Notes under the pieces: model-generated
Seen by the model: the letters and a program-made list of their open reading frames with translations, nothing else
What the model was told of the DNA's origin: nothing
Database searches by the model: none
DNA from: Phorcus lineatus
Lineage: Eukaryota > Mollusca > Gastropoda > Trochida > Trochidae
Length of the DNA stretch: 64,000 bases
Direction of reading: 5' to 3'
Assembly: GCA_921293015.1 (NCBI GenBank)
Contig: OV121092.1
Span: 28,195,264-28,259,263 of the forward strand
Shown here: positions 33,382-47,573 of the stretch, piece after piece
Numbering within the stretch: the stretch's first letter is position 1
Layout of the letters: each line of letters begins with the position of its first letter
Translations under genes and position numbers: made by a program

Positions 33382-35215
33382 TACAACTGGAAGGATGTAT
33401 TGCAACAACAATTTGTTCTGATTGCGTAGGATTTCCTAGGTTAGTCAAAGCCTCACAGACAGATCACCATATTATTTTTTAAAAAGTGGGACGTTTTGTT
33501 GCATCCACTTGTGATCATTGGGATTAAACCATATAATGACTTTCTTTCTTGTATTTGTTGTTATCAGTTAAAGTCAGAGAATATCGACATCTAGTGCTTG
33601 TTATTGAACAAGGCTTTAACACCTTCTTCAGAAAAACAAATACCTACTTATAACTAGATATCCATCGGATATCAATAACTTTTATCAAGACAATCATTAT
33701 AAGCAGGTGTTGTAATATCTTTCTCAGGTATATATGATAAAGAAAGCCATGTTGCAATACATTCAAAGTTTACAGTGCATTGTCAGTTACTTATACATAC
33801 ATTGAAACATATGCCGAGACATACTGAAAAATAATAAGAAGCCTAGTGTCAATCAAGTTAAATTGATACTCGAAATTTCAATATTGATGTATTATTACCA
33901 ACATATGGATCCTGAACATCAAATGAAAGGTGTAACATGGATTCGGTTTTGATGTTTTCAAAGTAATTTGGCTGAAGTATCCAGAGAAATGAGGGGAGTA
34001 TATAATTTCGTGCAGTCAACAGGCAATGTAATAACAAGGCAGTATGTCAGTCTGGAAAGTAAATTGATTTTTATTGACTGTAAGTACTCCTGTCGTAGGG
34101 AGGAAACAGGTTTATATCCGAGGGGGGGAAATCTTTCCTGTGTGAAAAGGCCACTTGATTGAAGTGTAATTATAAAACATATAACATCACCAATACGAAA
34201 TTGAGGCTATCAAAATTATGATTGATATTCTGAGAGGTTGCTTCTTGATTTTCAAGATATTAATATCCCATAATAGATAGTCACAAATGATTCTCAGAGT
34301 GATGCAACGTAGTATTCTGTAAGATCTAACAGATTATGTAAACTTTTTCCTGGTCATTGGTAATGAATCTAAGTTCGAAGAAATACATTAAAATTTACAG
34401 TATATACATATTTTGCCAGGTAGATGACATCTTCCGCCATGCATTGATCAGACTTTTCAACACAAGAGTTTAAGAAATAGTTTTCGCTATCTATAAATGT
34501 AGTTTTTGGTCTTTTTGATAGCTGCCACAAAATGCTGAATCAATTATTTCTCAACGTATTGGGAAAACCGAAACTGTTATCCGCCATGTCTTTGATTGTA
34601 TCTGTTTTGAATAAGCAAATCTGATTATAGATAAATGAACTAAAAGAGTATGCATTCTTGATATACTCAATGCAGAGGCAAATATCTCGTTTATTTACAT
34701 AGAAAATAAATATGTATATTAATCTTAAAAATTTACGAATTCGTGACATAAATGAAAACATCCAATAAAACATTTATTTACATTCTACCTTGATTCTAAA
34801 TTACAGATTCATGATAAGCTCTGACAATATCCTGAATGACGTTATTTATTAATCTTAAAGGAGTTCAATCCACTCCATATCAGAAAGCACATGCCTTTAC
34901 AAATCAGGCTTTACAAATATACTGTTTCCTTTCATTTCCTTGTTTTTTTGTTTACATGTTTGGAAAAAAATTATCATTGTTGTTCAGACATCTTCATAGA
35001 TTTTTTTCCTCGAATTATTATATTATTAGATAGAACAATCTGTCACATGTATGTTTCATATTAGAAAAAGCATCATATTGGCAGTATGTATTGCATATTT
35101 CGATAAGAAAATGATAGCATTATATATATTTAACACGTGTATTTATCAAATTCTGGTCAATAGATAAATATTAATTTCATATGATTGATTTTCATTGTTA
35201 CTTTAACCAGACTAT
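32800..35215. other. No supported gene
   Basis: AT-rich. Open frames such as 33968-34162 lack motif or splice support. The only clear structure is the AT dinucleotide run at 33343. Confidence 0.35.
33343..33378. repeat. (AT)18 microsatellite
   Basis: Thirty-six uninterrupted bases of alternating A and T. Confidence 0.98.
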
Positions 35216-36055
35216 GAAACAACCAATGAATTATTTTCCTTAATCTCCAGGAAATAAGATGACCATTCAATTCCAATTTAAAATCCTGTGATGCATTTGT
35301 GTGTCAGCTGCTTATATTTCATAACAAGGTTTTTCATGATCAAAGGAGATATCAACGAATTTCTTTTAGGCATGGAAATTATAATTCGTTATCATAATCT
35401 TTCATGAAAAGAAATATGACAAACATCAAGGGGAAGAAAAACCCGTTGATATCCATCTCATGACAGGTATTTGACAGATGAAATCACTTAAGTCTTTTTG
35501 ATGGATATTCTGATTTATAAGATTGTGTCTGACATGCATAATGGCCTGGCTCGCATTGATTGATTTGTGTGAGGTTTTGAAATTATCTTTTCCATTAGTA
35601 ATAACTGAGTTTTACAAAACTGTTATTATTAAAGTCATAAACTGACGGTAAACCACTTAAAACAATTTCAAATCTTATCCTTATCCTGTGTTTGTGAAAA
35701 TGTCATTTAGAGAAAATACAATGCCTACCTAAAAGGACATTGATTGGGATAGGGCACAAATGTTAATTTAGAGGGATGTTGCATTGGAGGACGTTTCTAC
35801 AGGATAAGAGCATGGTCAAACAGAATTCATAGTTCGAAGTTGCGAGATCAACCATTTCGAGGGGTGTCGGTTTAAATGGACAGCGATGTATGTATTTCAG
35901 GATAAAATCCTATCTCTTTGAAATAAGACAGAACAAAAACACTTATAGTCTTCCTGAATTAATAACGACTCATTTGAGGTTATTTAGCCTTGTGTAGCCT
36001 TGTCTTTGACCTGTCATCTTTCTTTTCTAATTTTCATTTCGACACGCATCTGGCG

Positions 36056-36322
36056 AAATCACCGTATTTGAGTCTTCTCACCTGCTTCCTTCTACCCTAA
36101 ACTTTTTCGGGCCAAAGCGTCTGGATTAGTTTACCTGTTAGTTTTGAACTGTCATTATGCAAGGAAATTTCTTGAACTCAAGGGAATTTTTTTATCAGGG
36201 TTGTGCTGCTTTTGCTGGATGCCAGTCGTCTCATTGGTTGGTAAGATAGCTAGCGATACAAGGCTATTTGCTTGAAGGATATCATGGTATTTGATTCAAA
36301 TACGCTGATGTAGCAGGATGTT
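36056..36322 (+). mobile_element. MITE, long variant, second copy
   Basis: Matches 30285-30592: TTCTACCCTAA, GGGCCAAAGCGTCT, CTGTCATTATGCAAGGA, GCTAGCGATACAAGGC, TTGCTTGAAGGATATCA and TGATGTAGCAGGATG. Confidence 0.65.
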
Positions 36323-37199
36323 CGACACAAACCCTTTTTAGCAGTGGTCAGAGAAGAAGGTAGTGTGAGTGCAAGATAAGATATCATGTGTGGTGAGGTC
36401 TCTTGGAGTATATTAACTTTTTGCATTAAAATTATTGAAACACGTTTACTTCAGTGATAGGCATAATTAAATAAAAATTATTTCGATTATGTAAGACCGT
36501 TTCATAGATTTATTCTTTGCTACTCTTAAATTTTCAATAATTTGATATAGAGTAAAACATTAAAGAGATCTGTGTCTATATTGACATTAATATTTATTTT
36601 GTATATTTATTACTTTTTGAGGTTCATGGACATTACAATTACACATATGAAAATACATCTTATATAGAACAACAGTATACACATTTGGCAGAAATTGATA
36701 ACTATATTGACATTGATATTTTGATGTTGGTAGCATTCAAGTATCGTATTAAAACAAGGTATCTTTTCAATGTCTTAATTATCTAGACTGTATTGAAGTA
36801 ATCATTCTCTTCTTTAGAGATTATAATCAATTATCTATCTTAAAACGTATTAAATCCTATAATTTACAAAGTTTATCAACTACTTAAAAATTTCCTAACA
36901 ACTGTTTTTATTTCAAAATCAATTTTCGTTTTTTGTTTAATGGTTATCCAGTTTTTGTTTTGCAATTTTGATAAAAGCATGTTTCATGTCGCCCATCAAA
37001 TGTTTTTGCTTAAACGTCACAATATGAATTTTTAAAAATCTATTTTACTTGGCCAGGGTCCATAATGTTTTCTTTTTGTTTTCAAAATTAATCAACAGCA
37101 TTACACTACAATGAAATTTAACAATATAATTCAATCAATACTTTCAACTCAAGTCTGTATTCAACCTTTTAAGAGAGACGTATATTGTCAATGAATGTT

Positions 37200-38680
37200 A
37201 TCTCGAGGAGGCTGTCAACGAAATTTAAGGCAAGTTCACTGTCCAAGAGAACTTAGATATGAAATGAGACATCTGAGGCTACTGTTTAAACTGATGTTGA
37301 AAGAAAACTAATATATCATATCCAATGAAACAATTAGCATAATCAACATTGAAACAGAAATTCATTTGTATGATATCATGTCATAAATAAAAAAGAATAT
37401 ATTTACACATTACTGCAAGAGATGTCAAATGAAGACAGACATATATTTTCAAAGGCATAAGGGCATATAGCAATGTATATAGCATGATAGCAAGGACAAT
37501 GAAACATCAAAAGAGATTCTAAATAGCATTTCATTCCGTTTGTACAAGAAAACAAATTGACAATTATAATATCCTTTTACCTGAAAGCATTCTTTTTGGA
37601 GGTCCAACATCCATAGGCTGTTCTAACATAAGGAAACAGTTTCAACGAGCACGTGGTAGTTATAAATTATGTTTACATTTAATATGTTTTTGATTTTCGC
37701 CGTAATAAAGCTATAACTGTAGTTGTGATAAGCTTTCTTGAGAAGTACGTCTGCACATTTGATATACACAAACACAGAGTTACTGCATATAGTATATGTT
37801 ATCAAGCGTGTATTAGAAAATACCATTAGCATATACAGTGAATGTCCTCTCACGCTCCACTCGTTGATTAATGTAACTAGTTTCTTCCTCTTTAATTTCT
37901 CTTCCAATGTAATTGTGTCTCACTTCAAGTGCACTATGTTTCCCAAATGTTTTGACAACAATGCTTTGCCAAAAAAGCTCGCTAATTCAATGTTTTATAC
38001 AAATGCTAAAAATGTTCACTTATATACTTCATTTAAACTTTTTCTCCGTTCAATTGAACTGATGAAGAAGCAAATAAATATTTAATTTTGTGAGTTCACA
38101 AAAAAAGTATGTTGTTTTCAGACAATAATTCTTTTCTTAAATGGAGAAATTGGTATCCCTTTGGAAGCATTATAAATCCACATGCCTAAAAACAAAGCAA
38201 CATTTTCTATTATTGTACAGGAAAATCTTTTTAAAAACTATGATTAAATGTGGTACATCATTATTCAGTAAAACCGATACGTTGTATGTGGAGTTTACAT
38301 GTATATACAAATGTAATAAGAAATAATGTCTACAAATTGCATTCTAATAACATATTACACATACAAATATAAAAGAAATCACAAAGCGATTAAAGCATGG
38401 ATTTATAATTGGTATAGGAAGCATAGAGAAACACTCAAAAGTCAGAGCTTGAGATTAAGTTATCTATTGTATCTTTAATCCAACAGCTTGGCTCTGATGC
38501 TTTTGTCAGTCAGTAAAAAAACGAATAATATATCAAATATGGGAAGTACGAATTTTAGCTTTGCAGGGTATAACTGTTGACAATGTTTAATAATGATTTA
38601 ACAAATAAAAATGTCAACGCCAAATCAAACAGTGAGTATAATGAAAACATTTTAGTCAATGGTTTATTTCACTTTTCATT
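37200..38680. other. No supported gene
   Basis: Part of ancient repeat segment copy 2 between blocks B and C. A 115-codon plus frame (37738-38085) and a 94-codon minus frame (37623-37907) overlap each other and are Asn/Ile/Tyr-rich; both are judged to be chance. Confidence 0.35.
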
Positions 38681-39699
38681 TATGTAAATACACAATGTAA
38701 TCTCATATCAGTTTTAATCGGAAAACATCTGGTATTTGCATATCCAAACATTTCTGTGGATGAATGTAGGTAACGAAGTTGCTATTAAACACATTTGCAG
38801 AATCCATATTCGTAGCCAGACAAACCCCTGATGTGTCTCTTTAGTGGTTTCTAATTTAGTGAGGTTCAGAGGCAGACATTACTTCCTTTCTACTTTTTTA
38901 ATTGAAAAGAGTATTGACCATGTCTGGCAACCGTAATTACAAAAGTCGTTTATTACACGAAGCACACAATGTGTGCCATAGCAGATGCCTTAAAAATTTT
39001 GGTATTTCTTTTGAGAGAAGTAAGAAAATTTACTTAAATGTGAAAGGAATCAATGTGTATGAAAACTTTGATTAAACATTTTCTTGCTCATGTTTGACTA
39101 TGATGAACAGACGCTCTATACTTACTTGTAATTTAGCACTCAAACTTGACCCCAAAAGGGAATGGTAATATTTAACCAATATATTCTTAATTTCTACTTC
39201 CATATGCGGCATGAATAGGCCTAGCTGCTAAGAATTAAGATAATCTCAATTTCCATTATGTCCTGGAGAAAACCGCTGACAATTAGACCAACTTTTCTGT
39301 TGACTCTGTTCCACGGCCACTTCTACAGACCAATGTCCGGCAATTGGTCAGCTGGATTGGTTGTAAATAAGTTTCTAACGGGTAATATTTGCTCAAGCTT
39401 ATCATGTAGGAACATCCATATCCTATATCAAACTCTTATATTAAATGAACGTCAGTTCTAAACTTGCATCTGTGCATCGCGATTGTTAGGGTCTCAATAC
39501 ATGTATCAATAAATCAATTTACAGATAAAAAAAAAAGGCTATCAATATTTCTAAGTTATCAGAAAGAGTTCAATATGTCTCAATATTGAGTCTGTTATGC
39601 AAAGCATATACACTTTTTATTCATAACTATTCTGAGGATCTGATGAAAATTCGCCATTTTGAGCATAATAAGGTCCAACAAAACTGTCTCAAATTTGAT

Positions 39700-40723
39700 A
39701 AATTTGATAATAATTAGTGAAACCACCACGTGCTCGTACGTAGTCGACACAACGACGAGGCTGGTTTTAGATCAGCAGTCGAAAAAACATCTGGGGAATG
39801 GATTGCCACTCTGTCTACAGGAATTGCACCAATTCTTGAAAATTATCAGGTTGCCTATGATTGTCTCTCACACGTCTGCCAAACTCATCCAATGCATGCT
39901 CAATTGGTGCCAAGTCAGCAGAGTATGCAGGCCAATCCATTCGTTCAATACCATTTTGGTTGAGAAAATAATTAACAACTCGTGCTCTATGCGGTCTAGC
40001 ATTGTCATCTTGAAGAACAGAACCTGCTCCAATTTGACAAAGACTTGTAATGACAAAAGGCTGTAAAATGTCGTCTCGACTAAATGAGGAGTCCTGTGAT
40101 GTACCGAAATTCCAGCCCACACCATTACCGTACCATCTCCAAAGCGATGGCGTTATGTTACGTTAACATCAGCAAATCTTCCTCCTTGCCGCCTATAGAC
40201 GCGAAGTCTGCCATCATTAAACTGTAATGCAAATCGGGACTCATCAGTGAAGAGTACCCGCTCCCATTGCCGCCGTCACCAGTCTCTATTACGTATGCAC
40301 CAGTCACGACGTTCTGCCCTATGACGTTCTGCCCTATGACGTTCTGCCCTATGACGTTGAAGAAGAGATGGTCGAACCGCTTGTCGTCGAGATCGAATGT
40401 TGTGGGCTTCCAGACGATTTCTTATGGTCTGATCCGATACCTAAACACCACTTGCATTTCGCAGTTCATCTCTCAGACATTTTGCTGTAACAACGCTGTG
40501 ACGTAATGCCGTTTGAGTGACATGCCGGTCTTGACGTTTATCTTGGCCTACCAGACCATGGGCCATTCTGAATTGAATTGGTTGCCTGGAAACGCTGCCA
40601 TAGTCTCCCAATCACACTCTGGCTACAACCGATTGTCTGTGCCACATTCCTCTGTGTAAAACCCTGTTGAAGCCACGCGATGGCTCTTCCACTGTCAAGT
40701 TCACTCTGCTGACGTGTGACCAT
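39700..40723 (-). pseudogene. Tc1-like transposase pseudogene, all catalytic motifs visible
   Basis: In order on the minus strand: N-terminal helix-turn-helix (SELDSGRAIAWLQQGFTQRN, IGCSQSVIGRLWQRF) with a GRPR linker; a region with SDQTIRNRLEAHNIRSRR; the first aspartate in WERVLFTDESRF; MVWAGIS; the second aspartate in VLQDDNARPHRARVVNYF; and the glutamate in DLAPIEHALDEFGRRVR. From the second D to the E is 34 residues, as in the DD34E group. Reading is broken by a frame loss after GRPR, a stop after NASGV, another stop after ADVNVT, and a shift near GIS/GTS. It also carries a 15-bp triplication at 40309-40353. Confidence 0.85.
40309..40353. repeat. 15-bp triplicate repeat inside the transposase
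   Basis: Three exact copies of ACGTTCTGCCCTATG. On the minus strand they code for HRAER repeated in frame, so the expansion keeps the reading frame. Confidence 0.97.
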
Positions 40724-40769
40724 GTTGAAATTTCAACTGAGAGAAAAAAAGAAACTTCTTTTGAGTAGT

Positions 40770-42050
40770 ATTTATATTATATGTCAATATAGTCGATAGT
40801 AAAATTATTGTTAAGGCTTAAATAAATTTAAATTGTTAACAAAATTACTTTCATAATTTATTATATTTTTATTTTAAAAAGTGGGTTTGATTGCTTTTTC
40901 GAAGATTATCCTTTAGTTCAGGACTAATAAAATTCAATTGAAATTCGATCTTGCGCACGTAGTCTGAAATATCTCTTATAGAAAAGAAACAGATAATGAA
41001 GACAGTGTAAATGTACCATCGAGTTCACAGAATAAGTTCAGCAAGATGGAGGTCCAAGTATATACATTTTTTTCTTCCAGTCCACAGTGTACCAGTACAT
41101 CAACCAGTGCCTTGTCCTTAATTTTTGGGGACATAATCATCATTAAAGTGGAGGATCCTTACTTTTCAAAGTGATACTAGATGATGAACTTAGCAGTTAG
41201 CTACAATTCCTCTACCACACAATCGTTTGCTTTTCTTACTGTTATTATGTCCCCAAAAGGGGTCTATAGGGTAGTGTAATGCATACTTCAAATTATTACT
41301 GCCCTCCATAACATTTAAATGTGGCATTGGGGGGTTCGAATATCGTTTCAATTCATTCCTATCATTTGGATGTTAAAATCCAATGATTGAACAAGGGTGT
41401 TCTATATCCCTACTGAACCTGTGGTTATCAAAATATCTTAAATTCACTTCGATAAGTATACGTGTTGAACTTTGACTTAATAGTCAAGTGTTTTATTAAT
41501 GTTGTCAGATGATCAAATCTTAGCATTGACAAAGGATTGTTCTGAATCCTTCCTTGTCCAGTGGTCTTCAACATGACTTGAGTTCACTCAATTAAACTTC
41601 ATTGTAAGTCATAAAAAGTATGTTTTAAGTTAGTTTTAAGCTTATTTGTTACAAGGTCAATGTTATTACTCTCAGGGATCAAATAACATGATTGCTGGCT
41701 TTATATTATTGCCCATGAATCTTATAACAGAGAGTATTGAAAATCTGTCACACGGAAATATTTTCTCAAACAGTTATTATTTAAATGGTCTCAGCTGAAT
41801 GAGATGTTAAGATAGGCAATAGATATATGAGGAATAACTTACGATTGGATATCTACAAAAGCGGGAACAGCTCATTTAAATGTAGTGGTTTAATGCACTA
41901 CCAACACTATAAAATATAATTTCGTCAATGCTCCCCTTAACGAATTGTTGGCAGACCAATGAACTGTTGAACCCTTATCTCCTTGACATCATAAAAACAA
42001 TAATAAGATTCGCTGAGACTTTCGTTATAAAATTGTTTTCAACCGAAAAA
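40770..42050. other. No gene seen
   Basis: AT-rich sequence with no supported exon, RNA gene or repeat end. Confidence 0.35.
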
Positions 42051-42972
42051 CATTACTTTGAATCCTCTTAAAACTGAAAGTGAAATGTAAATTCTTTCAA
42101 CAGAAATAAAACAATCATCGAGGGAAAACTAGGACCATTGATATGAATCTAATAACAGGTATTTGACAGATGACTTCATTTAAGTTCCCTTGATGAATGT
42201 TCTGGCTTAAACGATTGTTTCTGGCATGTATCATATCTTGTTTCTTCATTATGGATTTAGGGGAGATTTTGTAATTCACATTACCATCAAGGATAATGTT
42301 GTTTGGATTAACATTGATACTGTTGCAAAGAAACATGTGCAGAAAATATATACAATACAATCTTCACATCTTATACTGTGTTATGCAGGTTCTGACGAAA
42401 TCACATCAAGGTATTACTGCACGGTACAATATTTGTCCCTAGAGATGACCTGTGTTGGTTATCTGGATACAAATAAATAAAACCGTGGCTCCGATCATAA
42501 ACATATTCATTACCTTATAAGATAAAACAATTAAAGAGGTTTAAATTGGTGAAGAAGAAAGCCATTGATTCTGTAGATCATCAGTTTTTTTTATAATGAA
42601 TACCATATATAGTATACAACATATTCTCTGGAAGCAGTTATTAGTCGTTTACAATCTCAGTCCAGCATCTACATTGGCCATTGCTTTTTGTACAGATAAA
42701 AGCTCTGGATGCTTCGAATAGCTTTTAGGACATTGGACCTGGAGGTCCTCGTTAGGGGCCACAGGGCCACCAAACATGACATGTGTTCTCCCCTAGATCG
42801 TAAAGAGTTAAGTTGTCTGGAGCTATTTCTATTTTCTATTTCTTCTTCATAAAGGGCCTAAAAAGTCATCAAATGTACAACTTCTTGTACCATTTGCCAA
42901 ATGTACATGTTAACCCCCTTGGCGCTTCATAAAAATAACGTTGGCGCTATCCTTGTGCCAGATAAGTTGCCG

Positions 42973-42980
42973 TGACGTCA
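42973..42980. promoter_or_regulatory. CRE palindrome TGACGTCA
   Basis: Perfect cAMP-response element just inside the left end of the piggyBac-like insertion. A second lies at 43367-43374. Confidence 0.35.
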
Positions 42981-44499
42981 CGAAAAATTAACACCTTTTC
43001 GTATTTCAGCTGTAACTTTTTTGTCCGGCAACCCTATCTTGTCAAATTACACAGAAAGTTTAGAATTCAAATTGGCTTTCAACAGATGTAAAATAAATGT
43101 AAATACTGGTATGAACAACGATTGTCGTTGGTGTCAAAATGGAAGTTTGTGTTTTTCCGGTAAATTAGCGAACCATGGAATAGTATCACTTTGTTTCATT
43201 GCTAGGAAAAGATTCCTTTTTTAACAAATGTTAATCAAATGTTAATTTTTTAAGAGAAGAAATGTCAGTGATCACGTTGGTGTGTTTACATCTTGCATGC
43301 GACATTCAGGTCCGGTCGTATTGCAAGTTATCTTTTTGTCGACAATTTGTTGAACATTGTTGATCGTGACGTCATTGACAAACAATGCCCGTAAATTGTA
43401 CTATTCGTTGAAATGTTTCGTTCGTTGTCACCACACATGCATGGTGACTGAAATTGCATCCACTTATTTATATGGCTCCAATCTTGAACATGATCTGAAA
43501 TTGGGCAACATTAAAACGGAAATTAACATTGCCTTCATCAGTCCATAACCGTTAACAGTTTCCGACGAGGAAAAACTGAATCTAAATAACATATTTGCAT
43601 GTACATAAACAAAATATGTATACAATGAAATTAAGACATTTTCAAGTATAGACGAGCAATCAAGAAATCAGAGACATTCACATAGTATATTTTCCAAATG
43701 ACGTTTTATGTTAATTGTTTTTTTATCCCTCGTATAAAATCCGACAAAATAATCGAGAACGTCTCGCGGCACTTTCAACAGTACGATGTGCCTACATTAC
43801 TTATGCAAATTCATTATATCATTTCTACGCTGAAAAAGCGTCCATATCGAAGCAAGAACACAATTCATATAATGATTAGCATCTATGACAGATATCCTTC
43901 ACTAAACCATGAATGATTCAAGCGAAATGAGCACAGTCCGATGTGTATTTCATCTAGGCTATAACTTCGAGGTCGAAAACAATTTCCTGAAAGTGATCAG
44001 TGGTCACCTCGTTGAGCTACTGGAAATAAATTGACCGCACAATTTCAAGCAAATAAATAAAATATAATTTCGAACCAAAGTGTATATCAAGAGGACTTAA
44101 CATTCTAACTTTATTCGGAAGAATATGTCTTCCATTTCAATATGAGAAAAGCATGTATCCCGAACCCGGCTAACTTGACTGACATCTGTCCATGACCGTA
44201 TAAGCTCCGCCCCCTTCACGAGCTAGCACGATGACATTCGCGCAATAAATATCGCGGGAAACTTGTCTTAGTTTAATATATATAAGTATTATTTTCCTGT
44301 GGGTATTTAGCCTAATAGATCGATAACAGTCTTTTCAGTTATCGAGAAATATGAAATAAACAAACTGAACCTCTTCAATTTTGCTTTATATTAGCCACGC
44401 CCAAATCACGGCAAGTAGTCTCCCTTAGACTATGTTTGACGATACACTGCCACAGACTATGCGAGAGCTAGATGACTTGACAAAAGAATCAAGGTGCTT

Positions 44500-44547
44500 T
44501 TAGCTGAAGAATTAATCAAGAGGCGCTAAACGGTAACTCACTCACTC
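44500..44547 (+). mobile_element. Retroposon 3' tail remnant
   Basis: AAGAGGCGCTAAACGGTAAC followed by (TCAC)n resembles the AAGCGGCGTTAAACNCCAAC tail of the SINE and LINE copies. No body is attached. Confidence 0.45.
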
Positions 44548-45197
44548 ACGAGGAAACATCATGGGATATTCCTTTCTGCATCACAAAACATTTGTTGATA
44601 ACGCAGACAATAAAGTAATTTCCAAATTTCTAGTTAAAGATTAATAGTTATTTTTTAAAAATAATAATTAATTTCATGATAATCAGTTTACTTAAATGTG
44701 ATTTGAAAATATATGGTGATGAAAACTTAAAAAGAACTTATTGAAAACCAGGGTTTTCAAAGCAAAGTTAGGACAGGAGGCTTTCAAGATTAATTCAACT
44801 TTAAAAGTCAGACCTAAACAAAAGCATTAGGGATATGGGTAAAGTAAATATATACCCAGTTTATGATTTGATTAAAACTTGATGAAAATCTATGAATGTC
44901 TGACAACCAAAATGCCCTTCAACAATACAATGTCAGATAACAATATTTCTTGCCTCTCAAGATTACTACTTTACATCATAATTTTTTCCATATTAAATGT
45001 AATTATTTAAATCTCTTTTGTGTCTGGTATAATCACAGTATTAATCAGGTATGAGAAACAAGTATATTTTAAATAAGGTGGATGATAAATACAGGTAAAA
45101 TATGATAATTTCAAATTTATTCAATAATTGTTTACAAAACAGAATGAAACATTTTATATAGACAGAGATAATTGAAAGATTTAATTTTGCTCTCAGT

Positions 45198-46648
45198 TTA
45201 TTCTTCCTCTTGAAGCTAATGAATAGATTTTGAATCCAAGAACCAGTTTTACAGAACAGAAGCTATCATCAATCTCCTGTCATCCCCTCCCTGGAACCAG
45301 GAATTACTGTAAACCTACAAATATAGAAATTAAAATTTAATTTCTCTGATAACAATTAATTCAAACAAATCAGACACACAAATAAAACAAATTATTGATC
45401 TCAAGGTATTCACACATCAGTACATTAAAAAACAGTACATTGAAATCAAGATATATATCTCCTTTCATTAAAACTTTAAGCTCATCTGCCATTAACTTTG
45501 GTTACGCAATCCAGAAGTTGATTGGAACCAGCTAGGATAAATGCATTTAAAATCTATTATAGCATTATGTGATTTAAACTTTCTCTTTGAGTTATGTTCC
45601 ATTTGTTTGAAAGATCATTTCTGCATTAAAAAGCATAGAAATTTGTACATTTAAAGCTCATTGACTGTTACTGCAACATCATTGCACTACATGACAGTCA
45701 CAATGAACTTATTTCAGCTATATATATCCTTTACAAACTCAATGTTTGGTAGTGTAGGGATTTTTAAAAAATCAATAGTAAAAAAATAGGGTATTTGGGG
45801 ATGATAATAAAATCAAATGTGATGATTCGAACATGAATAAGCATATCAAACTTTTAATATCCTAAGTAATTGTACCAGCCTCAGACTGGAAGCTGGTGTG
45901 AATTTCTAATCATAAAAACTAATTTCTAGACAATTTTCACACAAAAACACATAGAAAAGCTATTTAAGTTACAAATTGCAGTGACACTATCAGTATCAGT
46001 CAGCTTCAGTTAACTTATTCCCAAAAAATAAATCTGAGGGAATGTTTCAATGTTCTTATCACTTACCTTAAAAAGAGTTTAATTATTATTGAATTGAATA
46101 AATACTCATGGAATCAAGAATGATGTTACATAATGTAAATACTTTTCAACTTTCCACTAATTGACAAGTGGAATACAGAGAGTACAGAACCAGATCTATC
46201 TGAAGCTGATGTTGAATATTCATAAACATAAGGATAACATCATTCCTAATTACTCTGCCATCCACCTCAATAATGTAATTTCTTTATATATCTTATTGAA
46301 ATATATAGGAATCAGTTTTGATCAGTATTGTCAGGGCTAATTCTATAAACATAAAAACTTGTGAAATATTTTATGAAGTAATGAGTTATCTTTTTCAATT
46401 AGATGAACATTGCCATTGGAAGCAATTTAACAAGAGAATACTCACGAAAAAACAAGCACTGTCCCTGCAGGGCTTGACACATATTGGCTCGCAGCGCATC
46501 TGAGAGGAGCGAACCAGTTTGGAAATTTCGTTTGTAGCACGAGATTAATTTCCAGACGACACATTCGGGCATGCAAAACAGTCTGTCGGATCATTCCAAA
46601 TATAAAGCTGGTTTTATGATAATTATTCCCTAAGTTCATTATTTCCAT
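45198..46648 (-). CDS. Candidate spliced transcript inside the 4.9-kb insertion
   Basis: A minus-strand ATG frame in a GC-richer patch (46446-46594, upstream in-frame ATG at 46648) reads MIRQTVLHARMCRLEIN, PNWFAPLRCAASQYVSS and ends at a GTGAGT donor (46440-46445). A terminal exon candidate (45249-45314) follows TTTGTAG, reads VYSNSWFQGGDDRRLMIASV plus Leu, then TAA, with AATAAA (complement of 45198-45203) about 50 bp further on. The middle of the gene was not resolved and no family is recognised, so linking the two exons is a guess. Confidence 0.25.
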
Positions 46649-47527
46649 TACAAAATAATATGTTCAATGCCTCAAAACAACAATATGATGGTATTTAGTC
46701 TAACGAGTTTAAATCAGTTAAAACATTTGACTATATAAATTCTTATAAATTGCTCATGTTTCATCACATTTTACATTTTTTACTAGCTCCTTCAGCATCA
46801 CAAATATGCATCAATATCAACTGAAATAGGATATTTTAGATAGAGAAATAAATCTGACGGTGTTTCAAATTGTTTTGCCTTTTACTAAACGTAAATGTGC
46901 TGTACTACAGTACTAAGTCCGCGTAAAAAAATTAACCTCGTAATTGAAATAAGATAAACATATCTAATACGACAAAAAAATATATTTTTCCCACAATAAA
47001 AGATAACTATTATGATTAAAGTTCCCTAAATGAACAAGGAGTATACCATGTTGGCCGGTGGATGATTGATGCCGAACAAGAACTATTCTAACAGTCTTTA
47101 GGAAACGTCAATTTAGCAGGAGGTCAGTGACACCACGACCGCCATTTTTGTTCACCGTGGAGCAAGGTGCCCGATTTAATGTCTAATGTTTTGGACGTTC
47201 AACGACTACAGAGTCATGAAGATGCATGCATTTCCAAAATAATGAAGTAACGGGTAATTATTTCCAAGTGTTTCGTTTTTTTTCGCGGGACAATTTGTCA
47301 ATGGGAGTTTTTTGTCTGGATATTTACACGACATCACAAAAGAGGCGACCGGTCATTTTTGATCGGATATCAAATTTGTTTACATGATGACTTTTAGTTA
47401 CGTGCCATATATCTGATAATCAAAAATGTTAATAAATATTATGGAGATACAGTTGAGAGACCTAGGAACAATGTTCAGTCAATTATTTTTTAATACTTGA
47501 AAGGTAAATAACGTAACGCGATTTTCT

Positions 47528-47573
47528 CATTGGAAGTACACTTTGCCACTGTATCAGAAAGTTAAAATGGCGG
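47528..47573. promoter_or_regulatory. Promoter-like motif cluster (CCAAT, YY1)
   Basis: An inverted CCAAT (ATTGG near 47529) and AAAATGGCGG (47564-47573), a match to the YY1 core, lie near the right end of the insertion, about 0.9 kb upstream of the candidate first exon on the minus strand. Confidence 0.25.

Larger units (their letters stand above)
35220..39440 (+). repeat. Ancient repeat segment, copy 2 (blocks A, B, C)
   Basis: Block A: CTCCAGGAAATAAGAT (35249) and GACAGGTATTTGACAGAT (35463). Block B: CATGTCGCCCATC (36986) and ACAGCATTACACTACA (37096). Block C: TAGCCAGACAAACCCC (38812), CATGTCTGGCAA (38919) and core CCAATGTCCGGCAATTGG (39330). The same ordered series exists at 42.0-51.1 kb. 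A long-variant MITE (36056-36322) interrupts this copy. Confidence 0.65.
39640..40765 (-). mobile_element. Tc1-like transposon, second copy
   Basis: Approximate limits around a nearly full-length but broken transposase reading frame. At the 5' end (minus) the leader reads AGTTTCTTTTTTTCTCTCAG. Matching inverted ends could not be demonstrated. It is a different lineage from the copy at 5632-6690, judged by transposase sequence. Confidence 0.65.

Noticed and set aside
33226-33482. Open frames with a run of Ile-Tyr
   Set aside because: They translate the (AT)18 microsatellite.
37623-38085. Overlapping opposite-strand frames of 94 and 115 codons
   Set aside because: Low-complexity residues and mutual overlap without splice signals; no motif.
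39815-39963. Plus-strand frames over the second Tc1-like element
   Set aside because: The minus-strand transposase motifs (DNARPH, PIEH) explain this interval.
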